NCBI RefSeq assembly: GCF_014805625.2
Contig: NW_023998416.1
Span: forward strand, 32,103,056-32,167,055
Length of the DNA stretch: 64,000 nucleotides
Reading direction: 5' to 3'
Source: Glossina fuscipes
Taxonomy: Eukaryota > Arthropoda > Insecta > Diptera > Glossinidae
Part shown: positions 13,101-24,290 of the stretch, piece by piece
Layout: every line of letters starts with the position of its first letter
How positions within the stretch are numbered: the first letter of the stretch is position 1
Made by a program: the position numbers and the translations under genes
The notes under the pieces: model-generated
What the model was told of the DNA's origin: nothing
The model's database searches: none
The model's input: only the letters and a program-made list of their open reading frames with translations

Positions 13101-13833
13101 GATAAAATGGGGAAATCTCTCTTCAGTCTTAAGTCGCTTATATGCAAGCGTGTAGCACTTATATAATAATGCATTTTAAAAGAATTTAGATAAAAAGGAA
13201 ATCCAAGAAATTTCATTTTTTTTCGAATCCAAACTAGTTATGGTTAACTGAGAGGCGATGACAAAGCTATTATATACTCTTTAAATTCGTTGTACATTTA
13301 CATACGACCTTGGCTTCAAAAGCAAAGACTTACAACCATGTACTCCATTTAAAAGAAAGGTCAGGGCAAAGAAGATTCTACGCCTTGGTATATAATGCCC
13401 TAACTGGCTTGCGAAAATACATAGCCGTCGAAATAAAGTCCTCTTAAAGAGATTCTTATCTACATTGGATTTATTCTCTGCGGGAAGGTAGGTCCAGTGT
13501 AGAGGTATGCCTCTACTCGAAAGACTAAAAGCTAGAAATATGATACATAACATTTTTTGTTTGTAGTTGCACTTTGCGCTTAAATATACTTATCCGTACT
13601 TTATTTTTATTGAGTTAAAAGCCAAGGTTCTTGTACCTCCCGTGAGTCATTCTTTTCCGTGAGTGACAAGCGGAGCTTTATCGATCACCTTTTTCCCATT
13701 TTAGTCTTGATTTGTAAATAAAAAAACTAAAAATAAATTTATTTGTATTGAAAGAAATCAATATTTATTTTACACATGAAAACAATGATCTTTCTTTACT
13801 CCTTTTAGATGTAGTCAATGTGTCTGGCGATAA
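10178..13833 (+). CDS. drm: Drumstick, odd-skipped family zinc finger protein (two coding exons)
   Basis: Coding exons are 10178-10398 and 13809-13833, joined across a GT-AG intron that splits the codon for Arg74; the product is 81 residues, the length I recall for Drosophila Drm. Finger 1 is C2H2 (C28, C31, H44, H48, spacer HERTH). Finger 2 has C57, C60, H73 and, after the junction, C78 (H-X4-C); exon 2 encodes only the tail CSQCVWR and a TAA stop. The start ATG has CACA before it, a good insect context, and the protein opens [12 protein letters not shown] as in Drosophila apart from one conservative change. Family knowledge: Drm is a nuclear protein that binds Lines through its first finger and so frees Bowl to act, in hindgut, proventriculus, epidermis and leg-joint patterning. 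Unlike Odd, Sob and Bowl it has only two fingers. No other odd-family gene is visible in the window. Codon use is normal and no frame damage is seen. Confidence 0.96.
11381..11494 (-). pseudogene. Decayed mariner-type transposase fragment
   Basis: A short - strand frame contains FQRENTRSH, matching the HDNARPH block of mariner transposases, then [18 protein letters not shown], matching the block that normally ends PPYSPDLAPSDY. The spacing between the blocks fits. The second catalytic Asp is replaced by Glu and the SDY with the third Asp is missing, so the piece cannot encode an active enzyme. Flanking DNA gives no further convincing transposase, and no terminal repeats were identified. It lies inside the drm intron. 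Confidence 0.5.
12499..12550 (+). repeat. Dispersed repeat with GTCGG/CCGAC palindrome, copy 1
   Basis: GGTATTTAAAAAGTCGGTC leads into a 16-base imperfect palindrome (gtcggtcttgtccgac), then ACAACATTTTCACTTG. The same order of blocks recurs at 59424-59474. The stem is five base pairs with a six-base loop. It is probably one end of a non-autonomous transposon. Confidence 0.55.
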
Positions 13834-14052
13834 ACAGAGCACTTCACCGCGCACTCTCCTCTATCTTCTAGAATCTTCGCTTACTCTACTTACATGAACA
13901 CTTGCACTAAATACCTAAATGAAAAAACTGCAAGAGACACTGTCTTTTTATAAGGAATTTGCACTAAATATTGAAAGTATTATATATTACAGCCACCGTC
14001 ACCATCACCATCAAGCACTAAGAACATAAAGCACCTTAATATACATTTTAAA

Positions 14053-14053
<1 letters not shown>

Positions 14054-14087
<34 letters not shown>
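14054..14087 (+). repeat. Poly(A) run
   Basis: Long A homopolymer in the likely drm 3' UTR; the true length is uncertain in any assembly. Confidence 0.9.
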
Positions 14088-14094
<7 letters not shown>

Positions 14095-14330
14095 AAAAAA
14101 AATATAAAAAAATTTAAAAAAAAAAATTGTTAAAAAACTTTTACATTTTTGAGGAAAACCTAATGCCACACGTCATTGTTTTCTACAATTATACGGTTTA
14201 TGTGGTTTAACTGGCCCTTTGTAAAAAGCAAGGTATACCGGAATGCAACATATGTTAGTTGTTAAACAACTTAAATTACAATAGTGAGGGATGAGAAGCA
14301 AGTGATGGTAGTAGTAGGGGAGTTGGCGGT

Positions 14331-14353
14331 TGTGGTGGTGGTGGTGGTGGTGG
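14331..14353 (+). repeat. GTG microsatellite
   Basis: Seven or more GTG units. It creates opposing frames of poly-Val and poly-Thr that are not genes. Confidence 0.9.
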
Positions 14354-14677
14354 AGGTAGTAGTGTTGGCGTTGGTACGGGGTGATTGTAATATCGTTGGC
14401 TTAATTATTATTTTGGTCCTGTACATTATGGATGTTCTATGGCTGAACATAAATGGTAGACGGCATACAAGAAACACAATATTCTTCAAACGTAATGCAT
14501 TTTAAATCAGATTGCACTTCTTCGAATACACTTGATCGGTATTCAAAAGCAAGAGTAATTATTGGATAAACTATATTTACAAAATATATAATTGATATTC
14601 CGCTTCGTCTCCCACACGCTATATGTGATGCGCAGGCGCATTTTATCTAATTAAAGAAAACAAGAAAAAATAATAAA

Positions 14678-17600
14678 ACCGAGCAGTTTATAAACTGTGA
14701 CATTTTTATATGTATCCTTGCAGAGCCATACATCCATAATTAACAAATAACAAAGGAACATAAAATATTAAAGACATTATTATTATGATCATCATCATTA
14801 TCATCATCATCATCATCATCAACATAATCATCAGAAGCCGATAAAGTTTTCTTTAAGTTTAATCATCTTCGAGTTATTGAACGACAAATTTACTCCTCTA
14901 TACATATGTACTACATATATCTATATACATGTGTATATATATATATATATATACATAGATATAAAAAGTATTACTTTTCACTTGCAGATCTTCACATTTC
15001 CGCCTATTCTTTAATTATTACTAATGAATAAATTTTTTATATATTTAATATATTTAAATATATATGTCATAAATATCTATGAAAATGATCAAAAATATTA
15101 GTTTGGTTTCAGAGAAATAAAAAAAAAATATATAGGTATATGGCAAAAAAAAAAAAAAATTGTTTGTAAATCTTATAAAAAGCAATTTATTACATACATA
15201 TATTAAATGAAAACTTCATCTAGTATTTCAGGCAATAATTTTATATTTATTTGGCGAATATTAAGATCGTTTTAACTTTGAGCGCGTAATTATAAGGTTT
15301 TTTCATTTAAATTCTGTTCTCTTACATAAAAAAAGTATATATATACATAATACTTAATACATTTTGATTCTTTATTTAAATTTTAAACGATAAATAATGC
15401 AAATAAATTTTATTAAAATAGATTAAAATAAAAAATAAAAAAAAAATCTTTAAAATTGTTTTATTCTTTTCCTGAGTTGTTTACGAGAATAGGACTGGAC
15501 TGCATTTTAAAGGTATTGCCTGCCGCCTTTTAAGGAAATTTTCGCTCCCCATAAATCTAAGCAAAAATTGTAATCGTTTAGAATAAGGTTGGCCCGCTTG
15601 ATTTCCCGAAACAAAATTTCAACATTAGATGTCGTCATCCTGTTCGACCCCATACGCAGGCGAGCTTTATCCAGTTTCGCTTACTGTATAAAGAATAAAG
15701 TTGCTTTCGTCAGTATTAGCTTTGCATATGAAGTCATTGGATAAGTTTGTGCACGTTTCAACGTTCAACTTAGACTTTAAGAAGCGAAAAATTAAAGAAT
15801 AACACATCATTCAATAAGTCCGCAGGATTACATAAAGATGTAGATTGGCCGTTGGTATGACTTTTTGATAGTAGCAACATAGCATTTTATGACATTCCGA
15901 TCATTCATTTTTCAATAATGCTCGACATGAAATTCAGGCTTTTCCATTTTCCAGTTTAATCTACAAATGCATGGTTGATATGTCATGAAGTTTCATAACT
16001 TAATCTGTTGTAATCTTCATTGCATTCTATTAACGTCTCTTAATTATGTAATGGCTTGTTGATGCCACTTTTGAAGAAGAGCTTGCATATAAAAAATGTT
16101 TATCAAATGGCTTTGCACAGATTCCTCGAAATACCGAATTCTGTCACTCGAACTATTCTGTTCAAAACTGAAGCAAGGGATATTCGAAAGGTGCAATGTT
16201 TGGACGATATAGTTGATGCTCGAGAATTTTCTTTTGCAACTTGTAAAATTTCGCTTATATTTTTTCAACGATGCGTAGTCGAGCATTGTCGTGCTATAAT
16301 ATTATGCGCTTGCGGTTAAGCAAAATCGTGTATTATTCCCGAATAGTTTCATCGAGTTTCGCGAGTTACTCACAGCACATGTATACCGTGTTTGTTATTC
16401 GCTACATGCGAATAGCTTGAGGTTAATAATTCTCCTAGAATCCCACCACACTTGAAGCAGCATTTTAATGGAATACAGGCCAGCTTTTGTAACAGATGTC
16501 TCAACTTCATCCCTCTTTTCAAATCCGCTTAAGCTTTGTTATACAGCCTGTCGCCAGTCGATCCATAAAAAAAGGTATTTATGTTAACATGCGTGGAGAG
16601 TGTTGTTATGTTTAGCATGCATGCATTTTTCAGTTAGAAGATGGGACGTCCACCATTTATCAGGCTTGGAAATACACTCATCCCGTTTTAAATTGGCCCG
16701 TTCGAGTTATCAATTTTTACTTATTATTCTTGAATTTGCTTTCATTGAGCTAGGAAATGAACTCAATGAATGCACTTGCATCGTGGATCATGCAAAATAT
16801 TTTTTCGATATTACAATTTTCACATGCGATACAATGCCATGCAGCAAGCTGTACGTTGGACTGCAAAAAAACACATACAATCAAATACCAATTTAACATT
16901 TAAGTGCGTGACGCATATTACAAATGTTTGCCGTCATTATGTTTTTAGGGCTTTACTCAGGCAATCAATGTCAGTGTTAGAGGACTAACCAAGTTGGAGT
17001 AGAAATCTTTCAAATCACTTTTTAATTATTCAAGACCACCTTCATCTACAAAGCCATAATTCGAACTGTACGCTTTCGTTTATAAAACTAACTGACGCAC
17101 CTGTCAACAGATAGCGCTACTAGAGTGGGTTATACTTAATCGGTCCTATTAAAAACGGACTTACAAGCCTAGTTGCTCGTTAAAGTCAAGCTTTTTTTGT
17201 TTCTGCGAACACTCATTCAGGCGATGTCCCCTATACGTGTGGGCGCAATGGTGGCCAGGAAGGATTGTAGGAAGTAGATTGAAAGAGGATATACCATTGC
17301 GATGGGACAGGTCGACAAGTAATGGTAGTGGGCCGTGCAGTATGGGGGCACCGCTGGGACATATGGGTGAGAACGCTGAGAAAGCCACAAGGTCTTGTTG
17401 AAGGACTTGATTGGTAGACAAATTCCTATTATCCCTTTAGAACACTTGTCTTTCACTTATCCTTAGCATTATTACGCAAAATTTAATAGATTCCACTTCT
17501 GCGAAGATGCTAGTAATAAACCAAAAATTCAACTAAAAGAGAAAAAATTGACGAAGACTCTACAAGAGATACTAAAGTGAAATAGCTAAGGGTATTTGAA

Positions 17601-18989
17601 AGGGAATCTTATGAATTCTTTAAACGAAATAATAAAACATGTTTATGAGGAGCGAAGAGTGAAGCTAGAGGAACTTCATATATGGGCACGTTCTCTGCGA
17701 AAAAAATAGGAGGAATATCTGCGGTTTACATCTAATTACTAGAATACTGCACAAGCGTCGGCAAATTTTTTTATTAACTGCCTTTACAATCTTTAATTTG
17801 TTCGCCTTTGTTTTCTTATTAAATGTCTGATATTTAAACATATTTTAATTATTTTATGACATATAAGTACATATTTACGTATTTGGATTTGGGTTTTCTC
17901 AAGAAAAGTTACTTTGATGTTTTATTGCATGGCGATCGTTCGTTCATACAAAAATCTCTTCATTTGAAGTTATATTCCAATAAAAATAAAAAAAAATCAT
18001 AAACAATTGTTATATCTTGAGTGTGACAATATTTGAAAGGTTTCACTGATGATGTATATGCTCACGTTTCTAAGTAAACTTAACTTGTGATAAAATATTT
18101 TTGAAAATAAATTTGCTTTGAAGGCGGCGCTGAAATTGTTGTCAAAGGAAATGGGAAGATCCGTTATGTCTCAAAATATGAATAAATATTTCTCAACTTT
18201 ATTTGTAAATTACATTTAATTCTCTTTTTGCACGACTTAAAAAGAAAAAGAAATCCCTTTTTACACGAGTTACACGATTTTTTTTTTTTGATTGTTCTAA
18301 GATTATGTTCATTCTCGCTCCTCATGCATGGTAACTTCGAGTTGTATTTTTCACAATTCAGTTAAATTATCCCGATTGTAAGCGGGTATGACTGAGATTC
18401 CGCTAATAATGCAAAGAGTGAAGGCGTAACGTATTTTGCACACAGTTTAGTTTGGCTTTTCAAGGTATAACTTATTTTCTATGATATGTTTAATGAATTA
18501 AAATCTGTATGCATCAAATAAATTTTAAGTGAATTTTGTAATATTGTTTAACGCACTTTACAGTTGCTGGGAATATTAAAGCCGCCTGTGAAATGGCATG
18601 TAAGTTGTTTTTGTATTGTGTTTTGTATTGTACCGTCAGTGGTGACGAAAATTAGCTTCATTTTGGAAAGAGAAGATGAACAGGCATAGTTCTATCCAGA
18701 CGAACGAAATGGCGATAATACTATGATGGCTTGAAAATACCAAGTTTCCCTTCGACATGAAGTTCGAATAATCCATCAGAAAGATAAGAAAATCACATAA
18801 TTGGCCATAAATAATACTTTAAAGAAGGTATTTTTTATAATTCACTTGAAATAGGGGCATTCCTGTTTTATAAACAAAACATTATAGGGACTTATTTTTA
18901 CGTCTAGTGTGACAGCTTAATATTGTGACTTGACTTCCTTTACGACGTATGTGGCTATATGATGAAGGAAACATTTTTTTTTTGTGAAG
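14678..18989. other. Intergenic DNA between drm and GlcAT-I
   Basis: AT repeats and A runs dominate to about 15470; beyond this the DNA is complex but frame-broken, with no recognisable protein. Short frames at 16044-16896 and 17161-17456 have no motif. The GlcAT-I promoter should lie in the last few hundred bases, but no clear core element is seen. Confidence 0.5.
14788..14820 (+). repeat. ATC microsatellite
   Basis: Imperfect run of ATC units with one interruption; further short ATC runs occur across the window. Confidence 0.9.
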
Positions 18990-19975
18990 ATGTCAGAAAA
19001 GTTTTCAAATATTCGCCATTTTTTATTTTTATGCATAGCCTTCATCTTGGTGTTATATGCAGTTTACCAATATGGTGTAACCAGATGCGTAGATCAGACG
19101 GAGCAGAGCATATATACAGAAAACGAATATGAAAATCTACCCACAATTTATGCTATAACCCCGACCTATGCCCGACCAGAACAGAAAGCCGAACTAACTA
19201 GGTGAGCTTCGAAAAATCAACCGAGAAATTAAAAATATAGTTTCAATTTCCGATTACTCCAAGGTTGTCCCATGTATTTATGTTGGTGCCTAATCTATAT
19301 TGGATTATAGTGGAAGATTCTGATGAAAAAACGCATCTTGTAGAAAATTTGTTGGCGAGGGCCGGTTTAACACTTCGTTCCATTCAGCTACAAGTAAAAA
19401 CACCGGCTGCTTATGTACCACCTAGAGCGGAACCTTATAGGGTTCAACCTCGTGGAGTGAAGCAACGTAATACAGGTTTAAGCTGGTTACGGAGTTATAC
19501 AGATCCTGAAGAGCACGGTATAGTTTACTTTATGGATGACGAGAATACTTATAGCGTGGATTTATTCAGTGAAATGAGTAAAACTCAACCAGGACGTGTT
19601 TCAGTGTGGCCCGTAGGATTAGTAGGCACTTTAATGGTCGAGAGACCGATTTTAAACGATCAAAAAACGGAAATTATCGGTTTCAATACTGTTTCGCGTC
19701 CCGAGCGACCATTCCCAATTGATATGGCTGCCTTTGCTATCAGCAAAAATCTACTATTTCAACATCCCGAAGTGAGGTTTTCTTACAATGCGCACCTTGG
19801 GTATCAAGAAACTGAGTTTTTAATGAATTTAACTACACTACGCGAATTACAGCCGTTAGCTACTGAAAGCGAAGATGTCTTAGTGTGGCATACGCGGACG
19901 CAGAAGACAAAACTGACGGGAGAGGACGGTTTGAGAAAAAACGGCAGGCGCTCCGATGAAGGCTTGGAAGTCTAA
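18990..19975 (+). CDS. GlcAT-I: Galactosyl-xylosyl protein 3-beta-glucuronosyltransferase I (GT43)
   Basis: Exons 18990-19201 and 19264-19975 join across a 62-base GT-AG intron (AG|GTGAGC ... CCAAG|G) to give 307 residues, close to the roughly 306 I recall for the Drosophila enzyme. It is a type II membrane protein: short cytosolic tail, one hydrophobic segment at about 11-26, then the lumenal domain. GT43 landmarks in order are PTIYAITPTYARPEQKAEL (51-69), WIIVEDSD (84-91), the metal motif DDENTYS (162-168), VWPVGLVG (185-192), RPFPIDMAAFA (219-229), GYQE with the presumed catalytic base E253, and VWHTRT (278-283). The HTRT form points to the GlcAT-I branch rather than GlcAT-P/S. The enzyme adds glucuronate from UDP-GlcA to the Gal-Gal-Xyl primer, the last linker step before heparan and chondroitin sulfate chains, in the Golgi. 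Oddity: the third acidic residue of the metal motif is Glu164 (codon GAG), where the family has Asp. The start is the ATG at 18990 (AAG before it); a GTG two codons upstream is not used. No frame break is present. Confidence 0.93.
19202..19263 (+). other. GlcAT-I intron (62 bases)
   Basis: Short intron with a GTGAGC donor and a CTCCAAG acceptor after a T/C-containing tract. It splits an arginine codon (AG|G) so that the reading runs ELTR-LSH, the conserved GT43 order. Sixty-odd bases is the typical size of a short fly intron. Confidence 0.9.
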
Positions 19976-20061
19976 ACGCATGGTTGAAAAATTACATTGG
20001 AAGCGACTTGGACTTTTTTCCTTATTTTTATACACTATTTCTCTTTTTTTGCCCTTCTTTG

Positions 20062-20374
20062 AATATAAAATTTATAGTAAGCACATTCCTTGTCGACAAT
20101 TAACGAGCTGAAGAGGTTGTTGGTGAGAAAAGCTTTCCTCGTTGGATGAACTAGAATATTAGTCACATAAGAAATTTACGGACTCTTGGGCGTTGCCCAT
20201 TCACAGACCCATCTCAAAAGTGAAGAAGTATTTTCGTTGCCCATGGATACCTATTGCCACAAGAATATGTTGCAAATCCGCCAAATGTTGCGGGTTGTCG
20301 GAACGCTATTTAGGCAAAATATTTTTTTTTTATATTTTATTTACTGCGTTTATGATATTGTTATTGTAAATAAA
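20062..20374 (+). terminator. Candidate GlcAT-I poly(A) signals
   Basis: A variant signal AATATA lies at 20062-20067, within about 90 bases of the stop, and a canonical AATAAA at 20369-20374. Either would give a short, ordinary 3' UTR. Which one is used cannot be told without transcript data. Confidence 0.3.
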
Positions 20375-20511
20375 TTTCGGGCAAACCTTTTCGGGACACT
20401 AGTCATAAATTAGTTAAGAACAGAGTTTCCGAGTTGCTTTTCTAGAGAGTTTTGTTGTCGACGAGTTTCGCTCAGATGCATTTCATTACATCTCATTAAG
20501 TATACATGCCA

Positions 20512-20560
20512 ACCAAATTCATATATCCTGCATCGTAAGTGGTGAAGGGTACAAGAATAG
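20512..20560 (+). repeat. Dispersed repeat D, copy 1
   Basis: ATATATCCTGCATCGTAAGT then GGTGAAGGGTACAAGAA. It aligns without large gaps to 41547-41592 over about 45 bases with scattered transitions. It lies just downstream of GlcAT-I. On the opposite strand the final part resembles the GTACCCTACAC opening at 6793, so it may be the end of that same element family. Confidence 0.5.
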
Positions 20561-20764
20561 TTCTATGCCTAAGTGAAACACATCTAAAAGTGTTTTTTGT
20601 AGAGGTACAGTAGTTAAAGCACTATATTGTCATTTCCCTTATAATTTCTGATTAAAGTGGGGCCAGAGGTTTTTAACGTTACGTTTAAAAACAGCGTAAA
20701 GCGCAGGCACTAAGAATGAATTTTGAATGGTTGGAATAATACATGAGTCCTTTCCCCGCACATA

Positions 20765-20937
20765 TTCTTCTTCTTCTTATTATTATTATAAATTTTTGGC
20801 AGAGAATAAATTCTGACTAGGCACTACCATCTAAGGCTTTCGCCTTTTATTAAAAACTCTACTGCCGTTGAGGTTTGAACCCACGACCATTGAGTTGCTA
20901 GTCGAGACTCTTGCCTACTCGGCCACTAATGGGGACT
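20765..20937 (-). mobile_element. tRNA-derived SINE-like element
   Basis: Read on the - strand, the element begins near AGTCCCCATTAGTGG, has an A-box-like TGGCCGAGTAGG (20914-20925) and, 31 bases on, a B-box-like GGGTTCAAACC (20872-20882), the two internal RNA polymerase III promoter elements of a tRNA. A tRNA-unrelated body of about 80 bases follows, and then a simple AAT/AAG tail at 20765-20790, the usual 3' end of a SINE. The GGCCGAGTRG A-box resembles tRNA-Ser/Leu heads. It is not a functional tRNA: I cannot fold a complete cloverleaf with a clear anticodon, and no CCA-compatible acceptor pairing is seen. No clear target-site duplication was found, so it may be an old copy. Confidence 0.6.
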
Positions 20938-23900
20938 CAATTTCGTTTTTTTCTGATTTGTTCTGCAAAGAATCATTAGAAACGATTATTTATATAATAT
21001 TTGCGCAAAACATATATTAATTGAAGCTCAAATATAAATTTCCCAAAGTCATCTAAAAAGTCAAGGAATAAGTCGAGAATGGTCGATGGTCGATGGACAG
21101 CTAAGAAACTATTCTACTATTATTGCGCATTGAATCGTCTTGAAAATGTTATAAGTTTCATATTCCTTGTTAATGATCTTTAAACGTGATATTCATATTT
21201 CTGACACCTCACCTAGGAAGAGTACAAGGAAAGGAAATTTCTTATCTTCTATTCTTCTATTGTTTTTACCTTTAATATGACAGCAAAAAGATATATGCGC
21301 ACTAATCAATGTTTGCATATTTGCTATAAACTGTGTATGCCACCTAATCCGGTAGCAATTCAGCTTTGTTTAACGTTTGGTAAAGTTTCACATCAGATTA
21401 ACAGTCCGACCATTCATCGAAGAGTTCCCTATCGTATTGATGTATCGATTTGTTATAAATGTTGATAGCTTTAGTTAACTCTTTACGATTGATGTCAAAT
21501 GTTATTCGTACTGTTTTCGCTGTTTTCTTAAGTAAGTCATAAATTAAACGTTTTGATATCTATTTAATAAGAAATACAAATTATTTTTATTTATTTCATC
21601 TTTTTAAGTACTCAACTCATAACAAGAGTCTCAATTATAATTCATTCAGTTTTTTTATAACGTTTTTAATTCAATTTAAACAAAAGAATTCGGTTTGCAG
21701 TGCACAAAATTCAATTAAACACATATGTAGGGGAGGGATGCGGATATATTCGCTTTGTCGAGTCGTGTACAGCACCCAGAAGTAGCCTCCCGAGAGCCTA
21801 CAACGTATTCCGGAATAGCATTAAATTCCGAATCGTTTTAAACGTGTTCGCTTAACGATCTGTATGTCCGTCTGTTTATCTTGGTCACAAAATCAAACTA
21901 TCAACCTTAAACTTGTCAAAAAAATCGGGTGTTGTCCTAGAGAGGTTCGCATTGAAAATGGTTAAAAGCAATCAAAGGACACACCCACAGTATAATAAAA
22001 GTTGACAACACTTTTGTTTTCGAAAGCAAAATAATGGCCTTGTTTGCTCATCGTTAGTATATAGCAAAGAAAATTTTCGCGTTTATTATATGCGTGATAC
22101 GGTAGTATCTGAATGAAAATGAAAAAAAATAGGTCTCTATCAATCCCACTTGAATGTATGGGGTATCAGTCTCCTGTGGATTCTTTTTAGAATTCTCGAA
22201 AGCAGCGAGACTAAGATGGAAAGTTAAGAGTGTCAGGGTGCAACCGCAAGCATTAAAAATTAATTTAAAAACACACTGGGAAAAATATTGCGAGATTCAC
22301 CAAGTAATGAAATTTATTAACTGTCGATCTAATAATTTTCAAAAATATTTATTACGTGCGTGTAATTATGATAAAGGATCAAAATCCTTTTCATTTATCA
22401 ATAATTGTCAAAGAAAGCTTCCTTACGCAGTTGGCTTTCAAAATACATCAGAAGAATACGGAAGAAATACTTACTATTATTATAAGAAACAAATTCTGGG
22501 ATTAAGACTGCGATGGGTACTAGTATCTGAGACTATCGGCTCAACAAGTAGTTGGTAATTCTAATATATAAGAAGCCTAGAATATAAACTTAGATATTAA
22601 GATACAGAAATTCATTGCCAGGCGCTTAAAAGTGTATAACTTCTCGTGCCCTAGTTGTTCGAGCGGTTGCTCTTGCAAGCTAAGCTTGCAAACTTTACTT
22701 TACGAGTGCGTTTTGCTGGTGGCATTGGGATACCCTTACTGCCAGTTTTTCGGAAGCGCATGCTTTTCTCTTTCAAAATTTACATAGCCTGTCGACTCAT
22801 CGTCTATTTGCACGTTACTATCAGCGAACCTCTCGACGTTTCCTACCATAGAAGCAGAAGCTAAAGGGCAAATTCTCTTATCTGCGACGTTGCTGTTAAA
22901 ACTGTTTTGTCTTTTTTGTTCTTCAATGCTTCAAGCAGGAAAATGTTTATCCTGCCACGAATTAACGCGATTCGTCTCACGGGAAGCATAGCTTTTTTTT
23001 TATTTTTCCATTACTATTATATTTAATTATCGTCATAACGGAAATGGGAGTGGTAGACATTTATAACTAAAATCGGCAATTACTTAATTGCCAACCCAAT
23101 AACCAACATACTTTCTACGCGTTATAAGCTTTGGTTAACCCAATCGAGGCACATTGGTATGTCATTGTAAATATTTTCACATCTAAGATCTTAGGGTATT
23201 TCCTTGGATTGGATATTTACTCATAAATACATATTCCAAGTATAAGGTGTGTCGTCGCACTATTGTCTGTCAAACGGTAGGTAACAAAGTAACAACAATT
23301 AATCTATAATTACCGGTTCTCCCTGACTGTGGTTAAACAAACGTAGCGAATATAGTACAGCTACTTGATAATTTGAAAACATGAAGTAGGCAAAGCCGGG
23401 CAAGCAAATGTGCCCAGGAATGGCTTTAGCTATAAAAATTTAAATAAAACGAAATGTTTTGAGCTATAAAAACTCGGCATAGAATGTTGTTTTATATTTG
23501 CTTTTAGGCATTGTAGTGCTTTTTTTTTGTATTTTTTTTTTTTTTGCTTCTCGTGTTCACTTAAGTGTAAAATATGACATGAACTGAGAAATGCGGTTTA
23601 AAGAAAAAAAAAAAAAAATAAATGAAAATAAACATAAAATGGTGTTATGCTGCCGACAAACATTGTGTGAGCAGCGACGTTAACTCCAATACCCGGTATA
23701 AAATTATATAAATTTAACGGTTTATGAGAAGTCAACCATAATGTTTTTTTTTTATTTTTTATTACATTTATTTTTAACTGTAATAACTTCATTAAGTGAA
23801 ATGATTTTTTTTTAATAAAAGAAGAATTAAAAAACAAAAAAAACTTTGCATTTTTCTTGCTTGCTATTTAAATAACATGTAAACGTTTATAGAATTGTGA

Positions 23901-24016
23901 TTATCTTCTGTGTTCTGTTTTTTTCTTTCATTTTTGGAGAGAAAAAAATCTTAAAAATGTTTTTTTTTTTTCGATTTTTCCATTTCTGTTAAGTTTGCTG
24001 ATATGCCGCCAAAATT

Positions 24017-24082
24017 GATCGATTGTCATAAGTAATTAATTGCTGCTTGAGTGAATTTTAGGCCGTATTTTTCTAAAGTTGT
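24017..24082 (+). repeat. Dispersed repeat A, copy 1
   Basis: Contains TCATAAGTAATTAATTGCTG then CTTGAGTGAATTTTAGGCCG and ends in CTAAAGTTGT. The same blocks, in the same order, occur at 27202-27265. About 65 bases are shared with a few substitutions. Confidence 0.6.
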
Positions 24083-24247
24083 GCGTATGCATATAAGCAG
24101 AAACGAGAGGACAAAATAAGAAAAAAGGAAAAGAAAAAGAAAAACCCAAAACCATATTGGAAGACATTGACGTAATCTGTTCGATTATCTGTTTATATGA
24201 TGTCGCCAAGTTTTTATGTGCAAATGCGTATGTGTGTATGTTTGTAT

Positions 24248-24250
<3 letters not shown>

Positions 24251-24288
<38 letters not shown>

Positions 24289-24290
24289 TA
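24251..24290. repeat. TA microsatellite
   Basis: About 15 TA units, then TACATATATATG. Confidence 0.9.

Larger units (their letters stand above)
10399..13808 (+). other. drm intron (3,410 bases)
   Basis: The donor reads AG|GTAAGT and the acceptor is a pyrimidine tract ending CCTTTTAG. The intron splits the codon for Arg74 after its second base. Inside are A-rich runs near its 5' end, a decayed mariner-type transposase fragment on the - strand (11381-11494), and one copy of a dispersed repeat with a GTCGG/CCGAC palindrome (12499-12550). I see no other coding exon. An intron this long in a gene with a 246-base coding sequence is a plausible place for enhancers, but none can be pinpointed by eye. 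Confidence 0.9.
13834..14677 (+). other. Probable drm 3' UTR with candidate poly(A) signals
   Basis: No ORF follows the drm stop. The first plausible cleavage signals are ATTAAA at 14650-14655 and AATAAA at 14672-14677, which would give a 3' UTR of roughly 830 to 850 bases. An A homopolymer at 14054-14087 and a GTG repeat at 14331-14353 lie inside. The real 3' end could be further on, as other AATAAA hexamers follow near 15116. Confidence 0.3.

Noticed and set aside
14271..14505. Overlapping Val-rich and Thr-rich frames on both strands
   Set aside because: Both are readings of the GTG microsatellite.
20870..20937. Functional tRNA gene
   Set aside because: A- and B-box motifs are present, but no full cloverleaf with a clear anticodon and acceptor stem; the AAT/AAG tail and extra body favour a SINE.
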